DNA from: Welwitschia mirabilis
Lineage: Eukaryota > Gnetophyta > Gnetopsida > Welwitschiales
NCBI GenBank assembly: GCA_051453625.1
Contig: JBOZIK010000001.1
Coordinates: forward strand, 51,688,438 to 51,715,797
Length of the DNA: 27,360 bases
Direction of reading: 5' to 3'
Both the position numbers and the translations under genes were made by a program. Positions 18,976 to 27,360 of the stretch are shown here, in pieces (positions within the stretch are counted from its first letter, which is position 1; every line of letters starts with the position of its first letter). The notes under the pieces were generated by a model that saw only the letters and a program-made list of their open reading frames with translations, did not search any database and was not told the DNA's origin.

Positions 18976-20744
18976 TCTTGGTTTTTCTTTACATGTTTAT
19001 ATTGTTTGCATTGTAGGATTTTTATGTTCCTTATAGTCTAATGTTGCCCAAGATCTCGTGACAATTTCTTGAGTGATATAGATTATTAAGGGCATCTTTA
19101 TTAAGGCTGAAAAGCAAGTAGGATTAGGATTCATTTGCATTACATATTAGTTTAGATTACATCTTGCACTTTACATGGTAGTTTATTTTATTGCATTGTT
19201 ATTCATTATTATGGTTCCTATTTATTTGCAAAAGAAACCTAAGTCCCTTACGGATAGACTTCAACCAGATACGACATTTTGGATCACTTCCACTATATTA
19301 GCATGATGTATTATACATAATATCTATTTTGATTATTAATGACAATATCTGTTTGAATGTAAAAACGTGCATAAATACACACCGCAATAAGGAGCTTTTG
19401 TTTTATATGTGGATGTGAACATTTTGTTTAATAAGATATTGATTATTCTTTTAAATTGATTTCTTCTTATCTTTCTTAGATTTTATGTTAATTGTAATTA
19501 AGTAACAGTTATTTGTGATTGACATAAATTATAAGGGCCAACCTAAATGATAATAGGTTGGTTGAATGGTTAAATCTTGCATTTAGGTTGCATTCATTTC
19601 ATTTGTATTTCTCCTACATTGCATTTCCATGTTTGCATATATCTTACATTGATATTCACTTTTATTTCCTTAATCAAAAAATAATAAAAAGATCTTCTTA
19701 AAGTAATCTTCTAACTTGTTACTTAGAATTCCTCTCTAGACTATGACAATCATGTTGTCTCCTATATGCTAGTGTGTTTTGTATGCATTTTATTAAGATT
19801 TATAGGTTTCAAAGCTAAAGGATTCATTAGAAGAAAGTACTAGATTGATCACACATTTACACATCCCAATAAGCATCTTCTCAAAAAAGAAACATGAAAT
19901 GTACGTATAAAAGCCCTAGGTGCCCAGAGCTTTCTTTGTTACTTTAAAGACTTCCTATCATATCAATATTTTTGTAAGATATAGAAGATGATAAGAGGAA
20001 TAAATAAGTGCATTCATTTGTATCTTTATTCTTGAACTACTAATTTTCCTCTCTAGATGGTAAGAGACATTTTGTGTGGAACAATTAAACATGGAACAAC
20101 ATGAACTTTTACTTTACTTAATAGGAAGTAGAAGTAGTAACGTAATATCTCTATAGGTCACACAAGCTAAAACCTCTTAATACTAGTTACTCAAAATAAA
20201 TCCTTTAAAAATGATAACTTTAACTAGAACCTTTATGAAGTAACATAAAACTTATTAAGCATATTTGAAACATGCAAGTAATAAATTTGTGAATGCAATA
20301 AAATATCTAAAAACTATTAAATAAGCTAGTTTTACAAAAAAAAAAAAAGTATGTATGAAAGTTAAACTACTCAAATGTTAATCCTTAAAGGTAAATTAGG
20401 AGAACATTAAAGTCGTATATACATTTCCACAAAAAAAAAGCACAGAAAAAAAAATCTAATTTTAGTTCTAGTTTTATAAATTGTAAATTTAATATCATAA
20501 TAAAGATAAAACTCTTGAAAAATAACAAAAGAAAAGAAATACAATAATGTAATAGCTCATGTTCATTAATAGATTTTAATTCAATAATAGAGACTTAAAT
20601 CCTAGTATTTTATGAGAATGTATCAAGTTTATTCTTCATAATACTGTAATAGTATGATTTTTAATATTTATAAATTTGATCTTGTTTTGCATGTGATAAG
20701 TATTGATATCTAGTATTTTTTAATAATTAATAAATAATTCATAA

Positions 20745-20777
20745 ATTAATAATAAATAAATAAATAAATAAATAAAG
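20745..20777 (+). repeat. (AATA)n microsatellite
   Basis: About seven consecutive AATA/AAATA units. A further AT-rich alternation of TTAATTAA type lies at about 20850-20900. Confidence 0.8.
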
Positions 20778-20977
20778 ATAACTGTGATTAAAAGAAAGAT
20801 TAGGACATGTAAAAAAGAATCTTAAGTTGTGGATATGATTGGTGAATAATTAATATCTTAATTAATAATTAATTAATTAATATATAATTAAAAACTAATC
20901 AAGATTAATTAAGTGAATACTATATGGTATAAAAAATAAAAGATGCATGACTAATATAAGAATCTTCAGAAAAATCT

Positions 20978-21020
20978 AATGGAAAATCTAATGGAAAATT
21001 GTATGGAAATGGAAAATGTA
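20978..21020 (+). repeat. Short ATGGAAAAT-type tandem repeat
   Basis: The phrase AATGGAAAAT(CT) recurs about four times at short, irregular spacing. A minus-strand open frame across it is a consequence of this repeat. Confidence 0.5.
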
Positions 21021-21481
21021 GTGTGACATAAAAAATATGATAAGACTTTGAAAACGATGGGTTAAAAGAGGAAAAGAAAAGGCATGACAAGATACTTCTT
21101 AAAAGCATAACACATTCCAGAGTATTTTTTCCTTAAATTTTTGATATTCTGAAACTTCCTTTCAACAAACTTTGGTATTTTCAAACTTCTATGTGAAAAA
21201 TATAAAATACATTAAAGTGATAATTTTATAAAAACTATGACATTTTCAAAGTTTCTTTAATAACAAAAGTTTCAAGGCCTAATATATCTTCCTTTATTAA
21301 TGTCTATAAATATCCTTTCAACCCCACGTACATAAAAAAAAAGAGGAATTCCAAAGGTTAAAAATCAAGAAAAAATATCTTATATAAAGGTTATTATATA
21401 AAGGTATGTGCAATAATACCTATGTGATTTAGGAAGTAGCTTTAGCATGCTAAAAAATGATATTATCATATTATATCCAAA

Positions 21482-21532
<51 letters not shown>

Positions 21533-21540
21533 TATTATTA
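21482..21540 (+). repeat. (CAT)17 microsatellite followed by (ATT)n
   Basis: Seventeen uninterrupted CAT triplets (21482-21532) pass directly into ATT triplets. The array is pure, so it is likely to vary in length between individuals. Confidence 0.95.
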
Positions 21541-21655
21541 TAAGGCTATTCTAATTGTTATTTGATATTTTGGATGGAGGACATCATAATATATTTGCTA
21601 TTTTTTTTAAAGTTTGCAATTATAATTCTTTAAAGTTGAGTGGTCATACAAATGG

Positions 21656-21701
21656 ATAGATGAAGATTCTAATTAAATATAGATGAAGATTCTAATTAAA
21701 A
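21656..21701 (+). repeat. 23-bp tandem duplication
   Basis: Two consecutive copies starting ATAGATGAAGATTC at 21656 and 21679, nearly identical, indicating a recent local duplication. Confidence 0.85.
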
Positions 21702-24398
21702 TACGATGTAAAAAGGTCACTATGCCTCATCACGTAGCTACTTATTACTTTAAAAAACAAAGAAAGAAAGAAAAATGAAATCTTGAAATGCACTTTTTTG
21801 TAAAAAAAAGACTTTAGAAAGATAATTCATTTTTCCAACTTAATCTATGATTTTTAGAGTTAATCTAGTATCATTTAGTATGTAAGAAATGGTTGCAATG
21901 CCTAATTATCCATTGTAAAATACTTCTAAGTGACATTTTTTCCTTCTCATTAAGTATGTTTTAAGTTATTTTAGAATATTGTTTTTACTTTTAAGTACAT
22001 AGTCATAGTAAAGATATGATAATAAGAGGTTTAAAACTTGTGCATGGTTGGAATCTCACCACAACTTTATGCTCATCATTAGCTTTTATGGTTGCATTAG
22101 TGGGAATGAACACTATGCCTCACATTAGCTTTTGTGATTGCATTCAGGAGGATGAGCTCGCACATGACACATGTGATGTGACCAATAAAGTTTGTTAAGC
22201 ATGGTATACATTTAGTGATAATTATGGTGAAGATTATCATTATGAAAATAACATGTATTTTTACACCTACCATTTTCCTCTGTGTTTGTTTTTAGGGTAC
22301 AGACTCCCACATGGCATTGAAAACATGATATGTAGTAAGATTTCTACCATAAAGCCTTATCATATTATTGTTAGTTCTAACATCATACAAAATCTTTGTC
22401 TTAGGTCATGTCTTTCATAACTCCAAAATGGATACCATTAGTTACCTATAGTCCATGTTTATTTTGGAGCTTACTCTTTTTTATTTATTAAGTATGTATT
22501 ATTATATTTATATATAATAGTTTGTTGGAGTGTAATGTAACTAAACCTCATGTAATAAAGTTGGCAGTCTCCGCTAGAAGTCAAAGGCCATGTTTTTGTA
22601 TAATAATAATAATATAGTTACTATGCTGCCATTATTTCTCCTTAAGTGTGAGATTACAAGTGTTTTCTCATAATAATTGTAGTTCTATATTATGAAGGCT
22701 AACGAAAAGTGACAACAAAAGTTTTACTTAGATCCTCATATGTATTTAATTTTTATACTTTGTTTTTTAATGTAAGTTAATGCAGAATCACTGCTAGAGA
22801 TATTTGTTTGTATTTTTTAAGATTAAAATAATTATTACATTATAATTTTAATAAATAATGTGGTTAGTTTAAATACATAACATCAAGATCAATCGCTGGT
22901 TTACTAAGTATGTAATAGTGCTCTTTTTGAAATCTTGTGCTTTCATAGAAGTTGAATGTAATTCTTAAGGTTGAATTATTTCTCTATTAAGCATTTAAAA
23001 AACATTTTAAATTATATATATCCTTAAGCGCTTGATTACATTAGGTGTAATAGTAAATTCAATAAGATAACTATTCTAGTTAAATATAAGGATTCTAATT
23101 AATTTTCAAATAAATGCACTTATTAATTTAGTTCTAATTTTATGGAAGGAGCAGAATTACAATATGACATGAGAAATTATTTTGAAATAAAGCATATTAC
23201 TACTTTTATGGAGAAGTAAGTTTAGTTTGCTAATTATAGTACTGAACATACCTCATCCGCTGAATCAAGAAATGATACTACAAATATTTCTTCTTGTGGT
23301 ATATCTTTCTTTAATGTTTTGGTTATGACCCTTGTTCTTCTTCAAAATACTACAAATTAAATTCAAGTTAGTGTAATAGAATATTCTTGACATCCTTAAT
23401 ATTTTGTGTAGAATTTTTACCTTCTTGAATTTAGAGATAATTCAATGGTGAAGTGAGCAATTAATCTTTGCTTCTTTTTTCATAAGCAAGCTATTTTCAT
23501 TATTTGGAAATGAAAAGATGATTACAATGCTAATAATCCTATGCATCATATTGTTCCTTGCCTAGATAAACTTCCAAATATACCTCTAAATTTTCAATCC
23601 TTAGAACAAGAAATTCTTGATCATATGTATAATGTTCTTTAATTAAATACAAAGTTTTCATTGAAGGTGTTTACAACTGATTTCATGTCAAGGTAAATCT
23701 AGCAACTTAAAAAATATTCTCATATTAAAAGATGGTAGTATAATATTCTTTTAATCTATAATGTATTTTAGTCTTTTCCATCTCTATAATTATTGTCATC
23801 ATGAAGGTCATATTTTAATGCTTTTCCACTTTTAAAGAGAAAATAAGAAATGAAAAATCACAAGAAAAGGGTCACGCTTAAGGCCTCTAACTTAAGGTTT
23901 TGGTTTGATTCTTCTCTATTTCCTATCAATGATTCTGATAGTTGAGGAGCGACCCTAGAGGGAGGTGAATAGGTTTTTTAAGTTCTGTCTCCTTGTTCTT
24001 TACAACCTGCAAAAACAATAAGTATAAAGAAATACTAAAACAAGGTATTTAATGGTGGATAGACATCACTCTTCAGCTTTATAGACTCCTTATCCTAGCT
24101 GGCATATATTCACTCATAAGAATGATTTTCAGGCTTATTAAGTAACCTTTTACACCCAATGAAGATTTTATGGCTTATCCTCAACCAAGAACAAATGATA
24201 GAGAGAAGGATGCACTAATGCACAGATGTGATCTCTAGGGTACACCAATCTTCTTTTCAAGGAAACGCAATGATGCAAGTACAACAGAAATCTAAACTTT
24301 GAAGAATGTTCAGATGTACTAGAAGAACGTATAACATTCCTTATTCAATCTCAAATTTGACAAGTTAGTATCAGTGTCCTCTATTGATTATAGGAGAG

Positions 24399-24406
24399 CT
24401 TTTATA
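24399..24406 (-). promoter_or_regulatory. TATA box of the element III LTR
   Basis: TATAAAAG on the minus strand, followed by CTCTCC. It lies downstream of the repeat array and would separate U3 from R. Confidence 0.6.
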
Positions 24407-24579
24407 CTTAAGATGTAATATGTGATCATTTCCTCAAAAAGAAATAAACCGTTACGATTTTTTAAGGAATCGTTATCCTTTTGTTAATGAACCATTATGT
24501 TCATAATGATTACATTTTTCCATCACATGGTCGACCTTCCGTTATCTTCGATTAACCGCAACTATCGTCGCCCTTATTC

Positions 24580-25200
24580 TAATGTTCAGTTGCCCTTGCT
24601 TGTCACAGATTTCTATATGGTGCAAATTCGGTCGTCCTTTTGAAAATACTCAGTCGCCCTAACCATTTTTACTCAATTGACCTTATGAGAGGATATTCCT
24701 AGTAGAACATCATCGCTCAATCTCATTTTATGCGGTTGGCTTGAAGTCACCCAATTCATGTCCTTCTAATTATCATGTGGTCACTTGTATAAAAACTATT
24801 AATCACCCGTACTGCTATCAGATAGATTCTTACTGTGTGTCATGCGGTCGCCTATATGAATATTGTCAGTCGCCCATCTTTTTATCAAGTTGGATTTCAC
24901 TGCATATGATGTGGTCATCCATATTAATCTTTTCAGTCATCTATGTTTCTATCAGGTTGGATTTCACTTTGTGTGTTGCACTCGCCCATAAGAATATGTT
25001 CAGTCGCTTGTCCTACTACCATATTTTATCTGACTGAGTGAAATGCGATTGCCCGTGTGCGGATGGCAGTCACCCATATCTAAATTGGTCTTCCTTATGT
25101 TGTCTTAGTTTAGTCACCTGGTATGTCATGTGTGGTTGCCTACTTCTGAAGTAGTATTACAGTTCTTCATCATACAGTCGCCTGATCTGATGAATCAGTC
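24580..25200. repeat. Tandem array of about 66-bp CAGTCGCCC units in LTR U3
   Basis: The core CAGTCGCCC or a close variant recurs at about 24587, 24651, 24745, 24801, 24867, 24933, 25001, 25067, 25111 and 25175. Spacing is 66, 66, 68 and 66 bp from 24801 to 25067. A second core of GCGGTCGCC type sits about mid-unit (24844, 24911, 24977, 25044), suggesting an older 33-bp period. Two units also share GGTTGGATTTCACT. An open frame of 98 codons runs through it by chance. Confidence 0.75.
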
Positions 25201-25284
25201 TCCTGATGTTGGAAGTTACATGCATAAAAGACTAACTTACAAAAACTTGTTAAATTAATCAATGACAATGGATTCTCAACAAAC

Positions 25285-25300
25285 TCCCCCTTTATTATTA
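25285..25300 (-). other. Polypurine tract of element III
   Basis: AAAGGGGGAG on the minus strand, two bases before the LTR start. It is the expected plus-strand primer site and fixes the orientation of the element. Confidence 0.75.
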
Positions 25301-25606
25301 ATTGAGGAAATACAATAATTTGACATCTGGGTTCTTCCCCTAACTTATTTAACTTTGAAGACAATTAAATTTAAACGAGTTTTATAAATATAAAAAATCA
25401 GAAGAAATTTGCACAAAAATAAGTTTATTTATATTACTCAAAAATTTCATTACATATGAAAGTTATATTTTGAGCAATCTTCAATACAAAGAAGTGACAA
25501 AGATGTCACAAATTTTACTCTCCCTTTTTGATGAAATCAAGGATGGGGAGGATACAAAAAGACTTGAGAACATAAAAAGATACACAAAGACTCAGTTAGA
25601 CTTTGA
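25301..25606. other. Spacer between third coding region and polypurine tract
   Basis: AT-rich, no coding frame. A second purine-rich run (AAAAAGGGAGAG on the minus strand, about 25527-25516) resembles a decayed extra polypurine tract. Confidence 0.5.
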
Positions 25607-26625
25607 CTATTTAGAAGATTGAGTACCCTCAGACTGAGATGTTTTAGCAACTAGAGCCCACTGGCAATCAGAGCCTCCTTGATGTGATGAGTCCTTGAAT
25701 CGATATAATGCAGAAGATGGAGGATTTCTAGGGTCTGAGAGGCCTTAACTTTGGGCCTAGAAGAAGCAGCAGGTTCTTCAAAAATGTGCATCCTTGAAAG
25801 CATGCCATGATCTATAGGCCTCATGGACTTCTGAATCTCCTACCTGGTGAGATGAGGAATGTCAAAGTGATGACAAATCTGAATGATGAGGAAAGGATAG
25901 GGTAGGGCACACCGTTTATGTGGCTAAATCTGGTTGATCATATGTTTAAGCATGATTACTGGAACATCTAAGTCTCTTCTCTAATCCAGCTTATATATGA
26001 GATAGACCTAATAGTTTGAAAGCTTATCTTTGTGCCCAGCAACTAGGAGGAAGTTATAGGACATAATAAGTTGCAGAAGTTGAAATATTGAAATAAGTTG
26101 GAAAGCTTTGAGAGTCTTTTTTCAGGTAATGTATGTGCCACACACATGATGAGTGATTACATCCTTTTCTTCAAATGACTCCATCATGGACTGGTATTTT
26201 TCCCAGTTCCCTCTTGAAAGACCAGTGAGAAAAGCTATAAGATCTACAGTAATGTGCATTTCTTAGCCAAAAATGGAGGTAATAAAAGTAGATTGAGCTA
26301 CATCCTACCTGGCATTTGAGTAAAATAACCTAGTAATTAAAGGGTAACACGTGCCAGAAACATGAAGAAAATAACCCTATTTTACTTTTTCTAACAGATT
26401 CTGGACCTCCCTGAGGCTAAGAAATTGCATGGGTTCACAAGTTTTCTTTAATGAAATTGGACTTGTCTCAAAATGATTCTCATAATATCTCAGCTGCTCA
26501 GTGTTCATCCTAGAGAACACATAACTGGGAGGTTTGATTGCATCTTCCTTTTTTCTCTTTCTAGATCCCTCTCCTAACTGAGAAGAAGTTATTTTATACC
26601 CAGATCTAAGAGAAAGAACATGTAA
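25607..26625 (-). pseudogene. Third (env-position) coding region of element III (broken)
   Basis: A single minus-strand frame can be followed for about 320 codons with no visible frameshift until near the C-terminus, interrupted by eight stops. It starts around RSGYKITSSQLGEGSRKRKK, a basic, nuclear-signal-like segment, then YVFSRMNTEQLRYYENHF. It continues through CYPLITRLFYSNAR, EMHITVDLIAFLTGL and CALPYPFLIIQICHHF to a serine-rich tail reached by a frame change. The LVRxFYxN, then L-x-FLGL, then LPYxxLL order resembles the domain called putative plant transposon protein, common in plant retroelement models. Some Sireviruses have an envelope-like gene in this place, but I see no signal peptide or membrane segment here. 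Function is unknown. Confidence 0.6.
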
Positions 26626-26978
26626 AAAGTGGAATAGAGTCCCTTAGAAGCTTAGAAAACAATAGAAAAGGTGCCAAAAAGAATGTAATAAGAAAAAGGG
26701 CAGGTGGAGTTTAAAAATCTACGGTGCGCCACCTTAAACACAAGTGACCGATCAAAAGGTCGGTCGACCCATGTAAAATTTTAAAAATCTAATTATAAGG
26801 CGACAGTCGACCTAAAGAATTTGGTGGTTGATCTTGTAAGAGGAAAATTTTATAGTCAAAATCTAAATAAAACTCGATTAACTTATAAGAAAGAAGTGGT
26901 TAACTTGATGTGACTGGAAAAATCATAAGGCAAGTCCTTTTCAGACTTGATGTCAAGAAAATAGCACAGGGTTGAAAA
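26626..26978. other. Spacer between pol end and third coding region
   Basis: No reading frame. It contains two GTCGAC-type sites (GGTCGGTCGACC near 26759-26770 and AGTCGACC near 26807) that resemble the cores of the U3 repeat array in the LTR. Confidence 0.5.
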
Positions 26979-27360
26979 TCAATCTAAAAATAAGGGTTTT
27001 ATAAAAATATCAGCTAATTGATCTTCTGTGCATACATATTCTAAAGATATTATTTTTTTACTAATTCATAAATAAAGTGGTACGTAATATCAATGTGTTT
27101 AGTGCGAGTGTATTGAACTAGGTTGTGAGCTATTTGAATGGCACTTGAGTTATCACAAAGGATGGGCACTTCCATGATATTTAGTTCATAGTCCTTCAAG
27201 GTCTCTTTTATCCATAGAGTCTGAGTGCAACATGCTCTAGCTGCTATGTACTCAACTTTAGCGGTAGAAAGAGATATGGAGCATTGTTTCTTGCTATACT
27301 AGGCTGTGAGACAATTTCCAAAGAAAAAGCATCCACCACTTGTGCTCTTGCGATCATCTT
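26979..27360 (-). pseudogene. Copia RNase H, C-terminal end of pol (broken, runs off the window)
   Basis: The RNase H domain removes the RNA strand during reverse transcription inside the particle. From the right edge the minus strand reads DDRKSTSGGCFFFGN, a stop where a tryptophan is usual before YSKKQ (TAG at 27301-27299), STAKVEYIAARACCTQ with the catalytic glutamate, CDNSSAIQIAHN with a catalytic aspartate, and TRTKHIDITYHFI. One base is missing in the T run at 27053-27059 (an A run in the coding strand). In the next frame EYVCTEDQLADIFIKPL completes the usual end of pol, with a stop at 26981-26979. Residue order matches the Sirevirus branch of Ty1-copia. Upstream pol domains lie beyond the window. 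Confidence 0.85.

Larger units (their letters stand above)
12129..19389 (+). mobile_element. Element II: full-length non-autonomous Ty3-gypsy (Athila-like) retrotransposon
   Basis: A complete LTR element of about 7.3 kb: 5' LTR 12129-13190, tRNA-Asp-type PBS 13194-13211, leader with three hairpins, gag remnant with zinc knuckle, aspartic protease, about 2.3 kb without coding sequence, polypurine tract, 3' LTR 18344-19389. The protease resembles plant Athila-type enzymes, and the tRNA-Asp PBS fits that lineage. No reverse transcriptase, RNase H or integrase is visible. Both LTRs are present but clearly diverged, so the insertion is old. The 5 bp flanks (AATAG and AGGAG) match at only three positions, a doubtful target-site duplication. 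Confidence 0.8.
18344..19389 (+). mobile_element. 3' LTR of element II
   Basis: Starts TGTTGTGTTGCCAATTT and ends CACACCGCAATA, so the terminal CA has decayed to TA. It aligns throughout with the 5' LTR but with many differences and small indels (roughly one in five positions by eye in the first 120 bp), pointing to an old insertion. It carries a less decayed hairpin at 18567-18604, a TATA-like TATAAGTAAG at 18785-18794 and a possible AATAAA signal at 18970-18975. Confidence 0.8.
19390..23935. other. AT-rich intergenic DNA with microsatellites, no gene recognised
   Basis: About 4.5 kb with no coding frame that shows a known domain. Short frames at 20920-21108 (minus) and 22016-22198 (plus) are low-complexity or unsupported. 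Simple repeats within it are listed separately. A T-rich segment at about 19550-19885 has a sequence style similar to LTR ends, but no PBS or duplicate was found to support that. Confidence 0.5.
23936..25281 (-). mobile_element. 3' LTR of element III
   Basis: On the minus strand the LTR begins TGTTGAGAATCC directly after the polypurine tract and ends CTCAACTATCA. Near the end it has CTATTCACCTCCCTCTAG, a phrase I recognise from LTR ends of plant copia elements. The length is about 1346 bp. A TATA box lies at 24406-24399 and an array of about 66-bp repeats fills the upstream (U3) part. The other LTR is outside the window, so the boundaries and target-site duplication cannot be confirmed. Confidence 0.7.
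23936..27360 (-). mobile_element. Element III: 3' part of a Sirevirus-like Ty1-copia retrotransposon
   Basis: Read right to left: RNase H end of pol (27360-26979), a spacer, a third coding region (about 26625-25607), a polypurine tract (about 25300-25285) and a 3' LTR (25281-23936). The RNase H wording (DRKSTSGGC, CDNSSAIQ, TRTKHID) and the extra coding region after pol fit the Sirevirus (SIRE/Maximus) branch of copia. The 5' part lies beyond the window. All coding parts carry stops, so the element is dead. Confidence 0.8.

Noticed and set aside
22016-22198. 60-codon frame with several cysteines as a small gene
   Set aside because: No recognisable domain, no supporting promoter or splice context, and a length expected by chance.
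24741-25037. 98-codon open frame in the LTR of element III
   Set aside because: It runs along a roughly 66-bp tandem repeat in antisense to the element. 66 is a multiple of three, so the frame stays open by periodicity.

Overview
This window looks like repeat-rich, AT-rich nuclear DNA of a flowering plant. I see no intact host gene. Almost everything recognisable is decayed LTR retrotransposon of both plant superfamilies, the primer-binding sites match plant tRNA ends, and the intervening DNA is full of microsatellites and homopolymers. Five N gaps show that it comes from a draft assembly. I cannot name the species.

Layout from the left. (1) Positions 1-6770: two direct copies (A 383-1958, B about 5996-6770) of a repeat I read as the LTRs of one old element. 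Copy A ends in CA just before a TGGTATCAGAG initiator-Met-type primer-binding site, and the roughly 4 kb between the copies holds almost no readable coding sequence. (2) Positions 6780-10371: a 5'-truncated Ty3-gypsy (Athila-like) relic, element I, with the end of gag, a readable aspartic protease, about 2.5 kb without genes, a polypurine tract and the start of a 3' LTR. (3) Positions 10472-10880: a minus-strand Ty1-copia zinc-knuckle/protease fragment. (4) Positions 11615-12127: irregular short repeats. (5) Positions 12129-19389: element II, a full-length relative of element I, with 5' LTR, tRNA-Asp-type PBS, decayed gag with a CCHC knuckle, protease, about 2.3 kb of non-coding DNA, PPT and 3' LTR. 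(6) Positions 19390-23935: AT-rich DNA with microsatellites and no gene. (7) Positions 23936-27360: the 3' end of a minus-strand Sirevirus-like copia element (RNase H, a third coding region, PPT, 3' LTR), running off the right edge.

The most interesting structure is the element I/II family. Both copies pass straight from protease into a shared non-coding stretch, with no reverse transcriptase, RNase H or integrase visible. That suggests a non-autonomous gag-protease family that moved with help from a partner element. The family also carries a recurring nested hairpin built on GTCATC/GATGAC arms, often with a CCCC loop, in the leader before gag, after the protease and in the LTR. Two assembly gaps inside element I are flanked by duplicated sequence that element II has only once, so those duplications are probably artefacts.

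The coding remnants do not work together in the present genome. All are broken by stops or frameshifts, and no host pathway or new functional system could be supported.
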